A DNA stretch of 64,000 nt from JAYEIA01 sp964472505 (GCA_964472505.1 CAYYQW010000008.1:1-64000), one strand, 5' to 3'; counted from the first letter of the stretch, positions 25,780-35,651 are shown. Program-made: numbers and translations. Notes: generated by a model from the sequence alone, not told the origin.

Positions 25780-26826
25780 TTATTGTTTCTTTTCTTCTTG
25801 TGGTTTATTGCTTTTGAGTAAGTTGTGAATTTTTTTATCAAGTGCCGGCAGTTGCATAAAAACGGCTTGAGACTTAAAAAAATCTCGATGCGGCATGGCC
25901 GGGCTTCCTTGTATTATGGCTCCTTTTTCTTTAACCGAACGCAATATGCCGGATTGTGCGCCTATTTTTACACCGTCGGCAATTTCAATATGCCCTGAAA
26001 ACCCAACTTGCCCGCCAATCATGCAGTCGGCTCCGATTTTTACCGATCCGGCTACACCGGTTTGTGCGGCAATTACCGTGTTTTGCCCTATTTCTGCATT
26101 ATGTCCTATTTGAATTAGGTTATCAAGCTTTACGCCTTGGCGTATGATAGTTGCACCCATGGTTGCCCGATCTACTGAAGAGTTGGCGCCTATTTCCACA
26201 TCGTTTTCAATGATTACTTTCCCTATTTGCGGGATTTTTTTGTAGCCTTTACCGTTATCGTTGGGCGCAAAACCAAAACCATCGGCTCCAATCACGCATC
26301 CGGCATGGATAATGCAATTTTCGCCTATTTCGCTGCCTTCATAAACGGAGCAGTTGGCATATATTGTTGTGTTTTTGCCAATTTGAACATTCTCATCGAT
26401 AAATGTATTCGGGTATATAATAACACCTTTTCCGATTTTTACATTATGCCCAATATAGGCATTTGCACCGATATAAGCATCATTCCCTATAACGGCCGAA
26501 CGTTCAATAATTGCTTTGTCTGAAATGCCGCTTTTTTGGGGTTTTAATTGTTGATAGTAGTCCAATAATTTAGCAAAAGCCTGATAGGCATCTTTCACTC
26601 TGATTAAAGCTGCTTCAGTGGGTTGTTTAAGTTTAAAATCCTCATTTATTATTACAGCCGTTGCCTTGGTGGTATAAAGGTGTTCGGCATATTTAGGATT
26701 GGCAAGAAATGAGAGAGTTCCCGGTTTGCCTTCTTCAATCTTTGATACATCCGTAATTACGGCTTTAGAATTTCCTTCAACGCGCCCGTTGATAAGGCTT
26801 GCAATTTGTTCTGCGGTAAACTCCAT
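25780..26826 (-). CDS. lpxD: UDP-3-O-acylglucosamine N-acyltransferase
   Basis: 348 residues. An N-terminal uridine-binding domain (about 1-100) with GKPGTLSFLANPKY is followed by hexapeptide repeats forming a beta-helix (about 105-320). The catalytic region LDNLIQIGHNAEIGQNTVIA (about 230-249) carries the expected His. Transfers the N-linked acyl chain in lipid A synthesis after LpxC. First lpx gene; a TATTTTTG box on the minus strand at 26843-26850 lies 16 bases upstream. Confidence 0.95.
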   Translation of the reverse strand: MEFTAEQIASLINGRVEGNSKAVITDVSKIEEGKPGTLSFLANPKYAEHLYTTKATAVIINEDFKLKQPTEAALIRVKDAYQAFAKLLDYYQQLKPQKSGISDKAIIERSAVIGNDAYIGANAYIGHNVKIGKGVIIYPNTFIDENVQIGKNTTIYANCSVYEGSEIGENCIIHAGCVIGADGFGFAPNDNGKGYKKIPQIGKVIIENDVEIGANSSVDRATMGATIIRQGVKLDNLIQIGHNAEIGQNTVIAAQTGVAGSVKIGADCMIGGQVGFSGHIEIADGVKIGAQSGILRSVKEKGAIIQGSPAMPHRDFFKSQAVFMQLPALDKKIHNLLKSNKPQEEKKQ

Positions 26827-26842
26827 TATTTCTTAATTTGTG

Positions 26843-26850
26843 CAAAAATA
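26843..26850 (-). promoter_or_regulatory. -7 box for the lpx operon
   Basis: Reads TATTTTTG on the minus strand, 16 bases before the lpxD ATG; no clear TTG partner at the usual distance. Confidence 0.45.
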
Positions 26851-26920
26851 TAATAATTTAACTAATTTTAAAAGCTGTTTTTAAGAATCCGGGCAAATAT
26901 AACACAGCATTTCATATTTA

Positions 26921-28162
26921 TCACAATTTAGGGTAGCAAATAAAATATTTTTCTACCGTTTCCGACAGTGTTTTTATATTTGAAATGTCCGATGCATCAG
27001 CAATATCTTTAATTTTTCCGGATTTTTGTAAAATATTAATGGATGCTGATTTTTTTATACTGTAGGCTTTGTTGCTTATGGTATCCGAAAAAACAAAATA
27101 AGTGGTTTCCTTTTTGGAAAGTTTATACTTTTTTGCTGTTTCTTTTCTTAAGGTTTCAATCTTTTGGGGTTCAAAAGGCGTGGTTTGAATCTCCACTTTA
27201 AATAAATTTCGGTCAATAATTCTTTGAGACAATATTGAAAGAACCGTATCTTTATCATGAGCCCACTGTTTTAATGCGCAGATTATGTCATTGTCGTCAA
27301 TTTCGGTAAACCAATCGGCCGGTGTTTTTCCCCTGCTGTCTTCCCGGTTTAGGCTTGTTTTTGTAATGTCTTTTCTGAGAAAAAAACTTAAAGCCGGGCT
27401 TGCCGGCAATTCTCTTTCTCTGAAAATTTCGCGTGCTCGCAACAGGGCTTTAACCAGCATTTGCTCTGCCGCCACTACGGTTTTATGCAGATAAACCTGC
27501 CAATACATAATTCTTCTGGCAATTAGAAATTTCTCAATTGAATAAATCCCTTTTTCCTCAATAACGATTTCAGAATTTCTGACATCCAGCATTTTTATTA
27601 TTCTGTCCGATCCTATCACGCCTTCGCTTACACCTGAATAGAAACTGTCTCTTCTGAGATAATCCAGCCGGTCGGTATCCAACTGTCCGGAAACCAAGCT
27701 GTGCAAAAATTTTTTGTGATGTTTATCGGTAAAAATATCAATGGCCGTTTGGAGTTTTCCCGTATATTGCTTGTTGAGTTTTTGCATGTACAACAGCGAG
27801 AGTTCTTCGTGCGAAACATCACCTTGTATGCTGTGTTCCAGTGTATGCGAAAAAGGCCCGTGCCCGCAGTCGTGCAACAGAATGGCTGCGAGAGCTCCCG
27901 TTTGTTCTTCTTCCGACAGATTATGGCCTTTACTTTTTAAGGTTTCCAGCGCATTGCTCATCAGATGCATGGCGCCCAAAATGTGTTCAAAGCGCGTGTG
28001 GTTGGCTCCCGGATAAACATAGTTGGTAAGCCCCAGTTGCTTTATTCTTCTGAGCCTTTGTAGATACGGATGCTGAATGAGTTCAAAGATCAGTGTATTC
28101 GGTATTTTAATAAAACCGTACACCGGGTCATTTATAATTTTGCGTTGATTAAGAGTGTGCAC
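26921..28162 (-). CDS. HD-domain phosphohydrolase
   Basis: 413 residues. HD motif residues: H in RFEHILGAMHLM (about 57-68), HD in LLHDCGHGPFSHTLEH (about 92-107) and D in DTDRLDYLRRD (about 172-182). Related to dGTPase-like and SAMHD1-like nucleotide phosphohydrolases; the exact substrate is unknown. It precedes lpxD on the same strand with 94 bases between, an arrangement seen in other Bacteroidota. A TATCTTTG box (minus strand, 28192-28199) may be its promoter. Confidence 0.85.
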   Translation of the reverse strand: MHTLNQRKIINDPVYGFIKIPNTLIFELIQHPYLQRLRRIKQLGLTNYVYPGANHTRFEHILGAMHLMSNALETLKSKGHNLSEEEQTGALAAILLHDCGHGPFSHTLEHSIQGDVSHEELSLLYMQKLNKQYTGKLQTAIDIFTDKHHKKFLHSLVSGQLDTDRLDYLRRDSFYSGVSEGVIGSDRIIKMLDVRNSEIVIEEKGIYSIEKFLIARRIMYWQVYLHKTVVAAEQMLVKALLRAREIFRERELPASPALSFFLRKDITKTSLNREDSRGKTPADWFTEIDDNDIICALKQWAHDKDTVLSILSQRIIDRNLFKVEIQTTPFEPQKIETLRKETAKKYKLSKKETTYFVFSDTISNKAYSIKKSASINILQKSGKIKDIADASDISNIKTLSETVEKYFICYPKL

Positions 28163-28191
28163 TGTCCGCTTGTTTTTGTGTTGAAAAAAAT

Positions 28192-28199
28192 CAAAGATA
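28192..28199 (-). promoter_or_regulatory. -7 box for the HD-domain gene
   Basis: Reads TATCTTTG on the minus strand, 29 bases before the start codon at 28162. Confidence 0.5.
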
Positions 28200-28253
28200 T
28201 AATTTAACGCGGGAAAAAGTATTTTTTTATAAGAGAAATTAAGGCTTTTTTAT

Positions 28254-28261
28254 TATATTTG
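28254..28261 (+). promoter_or_regulatory. -7 box for the Sir2-like gene
   Basis: TATATTTG lies 18 bases before the ATG at 28280. It overlaps the in-frame TTG at 28259, which therefore is unlikely to be the start codon. Confidence 0.6.
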
Positions 28262-28279
28262 AATAAATCTTATAAAATT

Positions 28280-29134
28280 ATGACAGAGAAGGAACACTAT
28301 AAAGCAGCCGCCAAAGCAATAAAAGATGCGGATGCATTAATCTTTTCATCCGGTGCCGGTATGGGAGTGGATTCGGGATTGCCCGATTTCAGAGGAGACG
28401 AAGGATTTTGGAAAGCTTATCCGCCAATTGCCAAATTAGGGCATTCGTTTATAGATATGGCAAATCCGCGTTGGTTTCAGACAAACCCAAAATTAGCTTG
28501 GGCTTTTTACGGCCATCGCTTTAATCTCTACCGAGAAACGACACCCCATAAGGGGTTTTCGCAACAGTTGCAAATGGGTAATGATAAACCTTACGGATAT
28601 TTTGTGTTTACCTCCAATGTGGACGGACAGTACCAAAAGGCGGGCTTTTCAAGTGAAGCCATAGCCGAAGTACACGGTTCCATACATCATTTTCAGTGTG
28701 CAAACCGTTGCAGTCATGATATTTGGAAAGCTCCCGATGAGGATGTAGCGATTGATGAAGAACGTTTTGAAGCGCTTGAACCGCTGCCGGCCTGCCCAAA
28801 TTGCGGGGGCCTTGCGCGACCCAATATTTTAATGTTTGGCGACTGGGGTTGGATATCCAAAAGAACCGGAGAGCAGGAAGAGCGAATGGAGGCTTTTTTT
28901 GATCAATTTGATTCCGGGCATAAATTTGCTGTTATTGAAACAGGTGCAGGGCGCGGCGTACCAACCGTAAGACGATTTTCCGAGCGCGTGTCGCGTATGC
29001 TCAAAGCGCCTTTATTGAGGATTAATCCGAGAGAATCCGGTTTAGGTTCAAGTCATGAAAGCAGCATGGCTTTTACAAAGGGTGCGGCCGAAACTATTGA
29101 TAATATTTACCGCGAATATCAAAAGCTTTTATAG
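28280..29134 (+). CDS. Sir2-family NAD-dependent deacylase-like protein
   Basis: 284 residues from ATG 28280. Motifs in order: GAGMGVDSGLPDFRG (about 24-38), TSNVDGQYQKAG (about 106-117), catalytic His in VHGS (about 129), zinc ligands CANRC and CPNCGG (about 138-178), and a GAGRGVPT phosphate-binding segment. The usual TQN-I/V-D-x-L/LH box is altered (TSN, GQY), so activity may differ from typical deacetylases. First of a run of plus-strand genes up to the glutaminyl cyclase. Confidence 0.85.
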   Translation: MTEKEHYKAAAKAIKDADALIFSSGAGMGVDSGLPDFRGDEGFWKAYPPIAKLGHSFIDMANPRWFQTNPKLAWAFYGHRFNLYRETTPHKGFSQQLQMGNDKPYGYFVFTSNVDGQYQKAGFSSEAIAEVHGSIHHFQCANRCSHDIWKAPDEDVAIDEERFEALEPLPACPNCGGLARPNILMFGDWGWISKRTGEQEERMEAFFDQFDSGHKFAVIETGAGRGVPTVRRFSERVSRMLKAPLLRINPRESGLGSSHESSMAFTKGAAETIDNIYREYQKLL

Positions 29135-29167
29135 CTTTGCGGGCATAATTCATTTAATTTTTTTCGG

Positions 29168-29776
29168 ATGATAATAAAAAGCGCTGAATTTATAAAAAGC
29201 AGTACTACGGCTGAGCAATGCCCAAATACCGATATGCCTGAATATGCATTTATCGGAAGGTCGAATGTAGGAAAATCTTCCTTGATAAATATGATTACGG
29301 GAAGAAAAAAGCTGGCTTTAACATCATCCACGCCCGGAAAGACACGTACCATCAATCATTTTTTAATAAATGATGCTTGGTATTTAGTAGATTTGCCCGG
29401 ATACGGTTATGCCAAACGTTCAAAAACCGAAAGAAAGTCTTGGCAGGATATGATGGACAGTTATTTTACCGAACGCGAAAACCTTTTGGCCGTATTTGTT
29501 TTATTGGATGCTCGGCATGATCCTAAAAAAAACGATTTGGAGTTTATGGAATATCTCGGAAAGCTGGAAATACCCTTTGTAATGGCTTTTACAAAGATTG
29601 ATAAAATAGGGCAGCTAAAGCTGAAACAGCTTGAGCCGAAATACAAAAAGGCTATGGAAGAAAACTGGGAGTTCCTGCCTCAACTTTTTTATACCTCAGC
29701 CGAGAAAAAAATCGGAAATAAAGAAATACCGGCTTTTATAGCCGAGACCAATAAGTTGTACAATGCACAACGTTAA
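29168..29776 (+). CDS. engB: Ribosome biogenesis GTPase EngB/YihA
   Basis: 202 residues. G-motifs: G1 GRSNVGKSSLIN (about 32-43), G2 region STPGKTRT (about 55-62), G3 DLPGYGYAKR (about 79-88), G4 TKIDKIGQ (about 145), G5 YTSAEKK (about 176). Participates in large ribosomal subunit assembly. Starts 33 bases after the Sir2-like gene. Confidence 0.95.
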   Translation: MIIKSAEFIKSSTTAEQCPNTDMPEYAFIGRSNVGKSSLINMITGRKKLALTSSTPGKTRTINHFLINDAWYLVDLPGYGYAKRSKTERKSWQDMMDSYFTERENLLAVFVLLDARHDPKKNDLEFMEYLGKLEIPFVMAFTKIDKIGQLKLKQLEPKYKKAMEENWEFLPQLFYTSAEKKIGNKEIPAFIAETNKLYNAQR

Positions 29777-29815
29777 ACTCACAGAGCTTTAAATTTTTTA
29801 ACTTAACTATTTTTG

Positions 29816-30157
29816 ATGAAAATAAAACCGGAACATATTGCCTCTGAAATAAATCATCGTTTGCAGGTGTTGATAATTGATTTTGAGATATTTATGAAGT
29901 CTTCTCATACAGCGGATGATGAGTCGGTACAATCAGTACTAAAACAGCTAAGCTCACTGAAGGAAACATTCATAAAAATTAAAAACGAAGAAAGTTTAGC
30001 TTCTCAGGATCTCGAAAACTGCCGCTTAATTGTTGATGATATTATTGATAAGATGCTAAAAATCAAAACAAAAAATCCGGCAGAAAAGAATGAGAAAATG
30101 GCAATATTAAATCAAATATACAATTTGCGCGAACTTTTGTTTGTCAAAAATAAATGA
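29816..30157 (+). CDS. Small alpha-helical protein of unknown function
   Basis: 113 residues from the ATG at 29816 (MKIKPEHIASEI). Charged, helical, with no signal peptide, membrane segment or recognised domain. A TATTTTTG box (29808-29815) ends immediately before the ATG, which would place the transcript start at or after the start codon if that box is used; reading from engB is the alternative. Lies between engB and the SixA-like gene on the same strand. Confidence 0.6.
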   Translation: MKIKPEHIASEINHRLQVLIIDFEIFMKSSHTADDESVQSVLKQLSSLKETFIKIKNEESLASQDLENCRLIVDDIIDKMLKIKTKNPAEKNEKMAILNQIYNLRELLFVKNK

Positions 30158-30218
30158 GTTTTTATATAAAATTCTAATATATTTGAGGTAAATTATATTT
30201 TACTTTGATCAATTTTTT

Positions 30219-30226
30219 TAGCTTTG
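30219..30226 (+). promoter_or_regulatory. -7 box for the SixA-like gene
   Basis: TAGCTTTG, 25 bases before the TTG start at 30252. Confidence 0.45.
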
Positions 30227-30251
30227 CAGCTTGAATTTTAAATGTCATACT

Positions 30252-30746
30252 TTGAAACAACTACTTATTATGCGACACGCTAAGTCTGATTGGAGCAACA
30301 GCGCCCAATCGGATTTTGAGCGACCCCTCAATGAAAGAGGCCGAAAAGCAGCTCCCCTAATGGGGCATTTACTGCTGAAAAAAGATTTAGTTCCCGACTT
30401 AATCATTACTTCTTCCGCAAACCGTGCACTTGAAACAGCTGAGGCCGTTGCCGAAGCCTGTAAACTACCCGAAGATAAAATGGTCGTAACCGATGAATTG
30501 TATAACGGATATATTCCGGAGGTTACTCAGGTAATTCGCAGTGCCGATAAATCGGTTGAGCGGCTTATGGTTGTAGGGCATAATCCTACTTGGATGAACC
30601 TGACAGCTCATTTTTCAGATACTTATACCGAAATGAATACAGCTGAAATTTGTGTTCTGGAATTTCCGGGAAACGATTGGAACGAAATTTCGAAAAATTC
30701 ATGTAAATTTGCGTCAAAATTATCGCCCAAAGGCACAGACGATTAA
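30252..30746 (+). CDS. SixA-like histidine phosphatase
   Basis: 164 residues read from a TTG at 30252 (MKQLLIMRHAKSDW). The first ATG, at 30270, would cut off the beta-strand before the RHG motif, so TTG is preferred. Catalytic motif MRHAKSDW, second Arg in NERGRKAAPLMG, and the C-terminal catalytic His in VVGHNPTW. SixA-type enzymes dephosphorylate phosphohistidine, but other substrates are possible. Its 3' end contains the promoter box of the next gene. Confidence 0.8.
   Translation: MKQLLIMRHAKSDWSNSAQSDFERPLNERGRKAAPLMGHLLLKKDLVPDLIITSSANRALETAEAVAEACKLPEDKMVVTDELYNGYIPEVTQVIRSADKSVERLMVVGHNPTWMNLTAHFSDTYTEMNTAEICVLEFPGNDWNEISKNSCKFASKLSPKGTDD
30704..30711 (+). promoter_or_regulatory. 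-7 box inside the SixA-like gene, for the cyclotransferase
   Basis: TAAATTTG, 48 bases before the ATG at 30760. Confidence 0.4.
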
Positions 30747-30759
30747 CAAAATTTGTATA

Positions 30760-31848
30760 ATGAGATTTCTTCCAATTATTCTTATCGGATTACTTTTTAC
30801 GGCAGCTTGTAAGCCTGATTCCAAGAACAAAACCGGAGATGAAAATTCACGGAATATAAGCCCAAAAGAAAAACCCAAAGCAAAGCTGCTGAATGCCGAG
30901 TTGCAGAATAAAAATACGACTTACCGTACCGGTGATATAATTGATTTTGACCTTAATTTTGCCGACAGTATTGACGCTCAGTTTTGTAAGGTATTTTTGA
31001 ACAGAGAGCTTATCGACAGTTTTGCGCTTGCCGATAACACTTATAAGTGGAACAGCTCAGAAGCAAAAACAGGAAAAAATACGCTGGCTTTTGAATTAAG
31101 AGAAAACGGAAATGTTTCGAGCAGTTCGGTTGAGCTTGTTTTGCTTTCGGATATTAAACCGCGTCAGTACAAATATAAAGTCGTTAATGTTTATCCGCAT
31201 GACAGTCAAGCATACACGCAAGGTTTGTTTTATGAAGACGGTTTTTTGTATGAAGCAACCGGTTTGCGCGGTGAATCCACCGTACGAAGAGTTAAACTTG
31301 AAACCGGTGAAGTGGTCAGAAGCTTTTCCGTGCCGAGTGAAATTTTTGGTGAAGGTATAACTTATTACGATGATAAAATTGTTCAGCTAAGCTGGGACTC
31401 CGGGCGTGGCTTTGTTTATAGATTTTCGGATTTTAAACTTTTGCAGGAATTCAGATACAACGGTGAAGGCTGGGGCCTCGATCATTTTGAAGGTAAGCTT
31501 TACATGACCGACGGTTCTCATACCATTCGCATACTTAATGACCAAACCTACTCGCTTATCGAAACCCTCGACGTGTACGACAACGAAGGGCCTGTTCAGT
31601 ATTTGAATGAATTGGAATTTATAAACGGCAAGCTTTGGGCCAATATCTACAGGCACGAAAAAATAGTAATTATCGACCCAAAAACAGGAAAGGCAGAGGG
31701 CAACATAAATCTCAAAAGACTTTTGCCCATGAACGATTATACTTCACAAACGGATGTTCTTAACGGCATTGCTTATGACAAAAAGAACAATCGTATTTTT
31801 GTTACCGGGAAAAAATGGCCTAAACTGTTTGAGATAGAAATATACTAA
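30760..31848 (+). CDS. Lipoprotein glutaminyl-peptide cyclotransferase (five-bladed propeller type)
   Basis: 362 residues from ATG 30760. Lipoprotein signal MRFLPIILIGLLFTAAC with Cys at 17. An Ig-like stretch (about 45-135) precedes the Glu_cyclase_2 propeller (about 140-362) with YPHDSQAYTQGLFYEDG, YEATGLRGES, GEGITYYDDKI, GEGWGLDHF and NELEFINGKLWANIY. The family converts N-terminal Gln to pyroglutamate; here it would act on exported proteins in the periplasm. Such cyclases are relevant in Bacteroidota, where many exported proteins start with Gln after signal cleavage. Confidence 0.9.
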   Translation: MRFLPIILIGLLFTAACKPDSKNKTGDENSRNISPKEKPKAKLLNAELQNKNTTYRTGDIIDFDLNFADSIDAQFCKVFLNRELIDSFALADNTYKWNSSEAKTGKNTLAFELRENGNVSSSSVELVLLSDIKPRQYKYKVVNVYPHDSQAYTQGLFYEDGFLYEATGLRGESTVRRVKLETGEVVRSFSVPSEIFGEGITYYDDKIVQLSWDSGRGFVYRFSDFKLLQEFRYNGEGWGLDHFEGKLYMTDGSHTIRILNDQTYSLIETLDVYDNEGPVQYLNELEFINGKLWANIYRHEKIVIIDPKTGKAEGNINLKRLLPMNDYTSQTDVLNGIAYDKKNNRIFVTGKKWPKLFEIEIY

Positions 31849-31938
31849 AGTATCAACTTCCTTCCGGATTACTGTTTTGTCGTAATCGACCGTTTTCAAA
31901 ACCGGCGTAACGATGAAATTGGACATTACAGACAAACT

Positions 31939-32508
31939 CTATTTAGCATTGCTTTTGTTAAAACACTCTCGGCATAAAGGTTCGTAAATATCTTTTTCGC
32001 CCAGAAGCACTAATTCATCCTTTTCCGACAAACGGTGCGAGTATTGTGCAAGATTGCCGCAGCGCATACAAATGGCATGTACTTTAGTAACGTATTCAGC
32101 AATGGCAAAAAGTTCCGGTATGGGGCCGAAAGGAAGGCCTTTAAAATCCATGTCCAAGCCGGCTACAATTACACGTCTTCCTTTATTAGCCAAAGCATTG
32201 CAAACTGCCGGAAGCTCATCGTCAAAAAATTGTGCTTCGTCAATTCCTACGACTTCGCAACCGTTAGCCAGTTTCAGGATGTCGGCGGAATGTCTTACGG
32301 GCGTTGAGTTTATTGAATTGGCATCATGCGAAACTACTTTTTTCTCCGAATAGCGTTTATCAACCGCCGGTTTAAAAATTTCTACGGTTTGGTTGGCGAT
32401 TTCCGCACGCCGCAAGCGCCGAATAAGTTCTTCCGTTTTGCCCGAAAACATGGAGCCCGCTATCACTTCAATCCAACCTTTCTCAATTACTTTGGTTTCT
32501 AAAAACAT
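31939..32508 (-). CDS. tdk: Thymidine kinase
   Basis: 189 residues from the ATG at 32508 ([11 protein letters not shown]), the usual length; a longer frame runs into the divergent gene's promoter region. P-loop [14 protein letters not shown] (about 18-31), DEAQFFD acidic motif (about 95), and a zinc-binding lasso domain CMRCGN ... CREC (about 148-183). Makes dTMP by salvage. Stands alone, convergent with the cyclotransferase. Confidence 0.95.
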   Translation of the reverse strand: MFLETKVIEKGWIEVIAGSMFSGKTEELIRRLRRAEIANQTVEIFKPAVDKRYSEKKVVSHDANSINSTPVRHSADILKLANGCEVVGIDEAQFFDDELPAVCNALANKGRRVIVAGLDMDFKGLPFGPIPELFAIAEYVTKVHAICMRCGNLAQYSHRLSEKDELVLLGEKDIYEPLCRECFNKSNAK

Positions 32509-32596
32509 ATTTTTCTTAAAATAAAATGACCCTTTGCGGGAATATCCTTTATGATTTAATCCGAAAATTTTACTTTTACAAAAATAAACAAACAGC

Positions 32597-33847
32597 ATGA
32601 AAGTTAAAATTCATTTTTTCATCATTTTATTGATTGTCGGCTTTAGCTCCCATGCGCAGCACCTTAGCTACGCCCAAAAAGTTATTGACAGTTTATCATC
32701 GCCGGCTTTTTTCGGTCGTGCTTATGCATACTCCGGCGATTTAAAAACTGCCGAATTCATTCGCAGCGAGTGTTTGCGGTATTCCTCTGAGGTAGAAATG
32801 CAGGAGTTTTCGATAAGCGTTAATTCTTTGGTCGGCGAAAATTATTTATTCATTGAAAATGATACGCTTACCGCAGGAGCTGACTATATATGTGCTGCAA
32901 CATCGTCTGATGTAAAAGGTCGTTTCCCTTTTCGTATTTTGGATAAGAAACTATTGAGCGATTCAGTTGCTTATGCCAAATTTGTCGGACTAAATCACTC
33001 AGAACACATTATAGTACTTGATACTTCGGGTTTTGAAGCTGAAAGCAGAGATGAAATCTATCAACTTTTTTCCCGGATGAATGTTTTGCAAGCCGAAGGT
33101 ATTCTGGCTTTGCATCCTAAATTGCCGGCTTTTGTGCCCGGGCGATATCAGGCTAAGCATTTTTTGTTTCATTTGAAAAAAGAGCGTTTTAATCCGGATG
33201 CAGATTTCATAGAAGTCGGCGTAGAGGCCATTTATGAGCCCCAATATCAAACCCAAAATATTATTGCAAAATTGGAAGGTCGTTCCGATTCGGCCATTGT
33301 TTTTACCGCACATTACGACCATGTGGGCACTATGGGAAAAGATGTTTACTTCCCCGGAGCCAATGATAATGCAAGCGGGACGGCAGCTGTTTTGTCTTTA
33401 CTCAAATATTTTTCGGATAAAGAGAATAAACATGACTTATATTTCATGTTTTTTTCGGCAGAAGAACTCGGTATTTTGGGTTCAGGATATTATACCGAAA
33501 ATCCGGTTTTTCCGCTTTCCGAGATAAAATTTTTAATCAACTTGGATATGGTAGGCTCCGGCTCTAAAGGTGTTCAGGTGGTTAACGGCAGCGTACATCA
33601 AAATGAGTTTGACTTGTTGAGAGAATTAAATGCCCAAAACGAATATCTTGCCGATATAAAAATACGCGGAGCTGCCGCCAACAGCGACCACTATCCTTTT
33701 CATGGCAAAGGCGTAAAGAGCTTTTTTATTTATACTTTGGGCAATTATAAAGAATACCATAACATATATGATACCGCTGAAGCTTTGCCGCTGACGGCTT
33801 TTGATGATTTATTGGAATTATTAATTCGTTTTACCGAAAAATTGTAA
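32597..33847 (+). CDS. Secreted M28-family zinc aminopeptidase
   Basis: 416 residues with signal peptide ([21 protein letters not shown]). M28 ligands in order: His in TAHYDHVG, Asp in [13 protein letters not shown], Glu pair in [12 protein letters not shown], Asp in NLDMVGSG and His in [11 protein letters not shown]. Likely a periplasmic or surface peptidase. Located 6 bases before rsmI on the same strand. Confidence 0.9.
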   Translation: MKVKIHFFIILLIVGFSSHAQHLSYAQKVIDSLSSPAFFGRAYAYSGDLKTAEFIRSECLRYSSEVEMQEFSISVNSLVGENYLFIENDTLTAGADYICAATSSDVKGRFPFRILDKKLLSDSVAYAKFVGLNHSEHIIVLDTSGFEAESRDEIYQLFSRMNVLQAEGILALHPKLPAFVPGRYQAKHFLFHLKKERFNPDADFIEVGVEAIYEPQYQTQNIIAKLEGRSDSAIVFTAHYDHVGTMGKDVYFPGANDNASGTAAVLSLLKYFSDKENKHDLYFMFFSAEELGILGSGYYTENPVFPLSEIKFLINLDMVGSGSKGVQVVNGSVHQNEFDLLRELNAQNEYLADIKIRGAAANSDHYPFHGKGVKSFFIYTLGNYKEYHNIYDTAEALPLTAFDDLLELLIRFTEKL

Positions 33848-33853
33848 GCATTT

Positions 33854-34540
33854 ATGTCAAAATTATACCTCGTTCCTACGCCTATCGGAAATTTAAAAGA
33901 CATGACTTTTCGGGCGGTTGATGTTTTGAAACAAGTTGATATTATTTATGCCGAAGATACACGAACTACCGGTGTTTTGCTAAAACATTTCGGTATTGAA
34001 ACGCATGCTAAATCTTATCATAAATTTAATGAGCATAAAATGCTTGAGCGTATGATTGATTTTATAGCCGGCGGACATTCGGCGGCTTTGGTTTCCGATG
34101 CCGGAATGCCGGGTATTTCAGATCCGGGCTGGTTGTTGGTGAATGCTTGTATTGAAAATGATATTTTGGTGGAAAGCTTGCCGGGGCCCACGGCTTTTAT
34201 TCCGGCATTGGTAAATTCGGGTTTGCCTTGTGATAAGTTTTGTTTTGAGGGTTTTTTACCTCAGAAAAAAGGCCGGATGAAGCGCATAAAAGAGTTGGCC
34301 GAAGAGCCGCGTACCATGGTGTTTTATGAATCGCCCTATCGCTTGCCGAAAGCCCTGAAACAATTTGCCGAAGTGTTCGGGGAGGAACGGCAGGTATCGG
34401 TTTCGCGCGAATTAACCAAAATACATGAGGAAACAGTGAGAGGCAGTTTAAAAGAGCTTATTGAATATTATGAAGTCAATACCTTAAAAGGTGAAATTGT
34501 ACTGGTTGTAGAAGGACTAAACAAGAACTATGCACGATAA
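33854..34540 (+). CDS. rsmI: 16S rRNA cytidine-1402 2'-O-methyltransferase
   Basis: 228 residues. Tetrapyrrole-methylase fold with YLVPTPIGNLKDMTFRAVDV (about 4-23), AEDTRTTGVLLKHFGI (about 34-49) and SDAGMPGISDPG (about 81-92), all RsmI signatures. Methylates C1402 of 16S rRNA in the decoding centre. Its last 11 bases overlap the dprA start. Confidence 0.95.
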   Translation: MSKLYLVPTPIGNLKDMTFRAVDVLKQVDIIYAEDTRTTGVLLKHFGIETHAKSYHKFNEHKMLERMIDFIAGGHSAALVSDAGMPGISDPGWLLVNACIENDILVESLPGPTAFIPALVNSGLPCDKFCFEGFLPQKKGRMKRIKELAEEPRTMVFYESPYRLPKALKQFAEVFGEERQVSVSRELTKIHEETVRGSLKELIEYYEVNTLKGEIVLVVEGLNKNYAR

Positions 34541-35651
34541 GGATTTGATATACAAAATCGCTGTTGGACTTATTCCCGGTTTGGGGCCGGTGAATTCCAA
34601 AAATATAATATCGTATTTGGGCAGTATAGAAAAGCTTTTCACCGCTAAAGAAAAGGCGTTTCTTAACATTCCGGGTATTGCCGAAAAAGCAGCACGCAGC
34701 ATCATCAAAAACCGAAATGTATTGGATAGAGCAGAGCAGGAGCTAAAGTTCATCGAAAAACATAATATCAGCCCTCTTTTTTATACCGATAAGGCGTACC
34801 CATATTATTTGAAACAATGTGTTGATGCACCTCTTTTACTATATATAAAGGGCACAACGGATTTTCAAAACCGAAAAATTATATCCGTAATCGGAACGCG
34901 CAAAGCTACACCTTATGGTAAAGATATATGCAAGCAGCTTATAAAAGAACTGGCCGATAAAGGACATAATCCGATAATAGTAAGCGGCTTGGCATACGGT
35001 ATTGACAGCTGCGCTCATCAAGCAGCCATTGACAACGGCTTAGATACCATTGCCGTGCTCGGCCACGGCCTGGATCGTATGTATCCGGCTCAGCATCGTA
35101 ATTTAGCGACAAAAATTATTAAACAAGGCGGTTTGCTTACTGAATTTATGAGCGATAGTGAGTTTAAGCGCCAAAACTTTCTGCAACGCAATCGCATCAT
35201 TGCCGGTATGAGCCAAGCCACCATTGTGATTGAGTCGGCCGAGAAAGGCGGGTCACTGACCACAGCCGAATATGCCAACTCGTATAATCGCGAAGTTTTT
35301 GCCGTACCCGGCCGATTGGGAGACAGCTTTTCCAAAGGTTGCAATTTTCTGATTAAAACCCATCGAGCCGCTTTGCTGCAATCAGTCGATGACATTGAAT
35401 ATCTTTTGAATTGGGAAAAAGAGCAAGCCGCCAAGCAGCAGCAAATATTCGTAGAGTTAGATGAGGAACAAAAAAAAATCACCCAAGTACTTCAAAACTC
35501 TAAAACCGCCTCAGCGGATGAAATATGCCGGCATACCGGTTTCCCGATTTACAAAGTTTCTTCCGTGCTTTTGGATTTGGAATTTAAAGGCATTATCAGA
35601 ACATTGCCCGGAAAAATGTATGAATTGACCGGAAGCGGTGTAGTGGGATAA
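34530..35651 (+). CDS. dprA: DNA-processing protein DprA
   Basis: 373 residues. An N-terminal helix-hairpin-helix region (about 1-70), a Rossmann-like DNA-binding core with SVIGTRKATPYGK (about 113-125), SGLAYGIDSCAH, LGHGLDRMYP, RNRIIAGMS and ESAEKGGSLTTAEYA, and a C-terminal winged helix (about 310-373). Loads RecA on incoming single-stranded DNA in transformation. Overlaps rsmI by 11 bases. Confidence 0.95.
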   Translation: MHDKDLIYKIAVGLIPGLGPVNSKNIISYLGSIEKLFTAKEKAFLNIPGIAEKAARSIIKNRNVLDRAEQELKFIEKHNISPLFYTDKAYPYYLKQCVDAPLLLYIKGTTDFQNRKIISVIGTRKATPYGKDICKQLIKELADKGHNPIIVSGLAYGIDSCAHQAAIDNGLDTIAVLGHGLDRMYPAQHRNLATKIIKQGGLLTEFMSDSEFKRQNFLQRNRIIAGMSQATIVIESAEKGGSLTTAEYANSYNREVFAVPGRLGDSFSKGCNFLIKTHRAALLQSVDDIEYLLNWEKEQAAKQQQIFVELDEEQKKITQVLQNSKTASADEICRHTGFPIYKVSSVLLDLEFKGIIRTLPGKMYELTGSGVVG

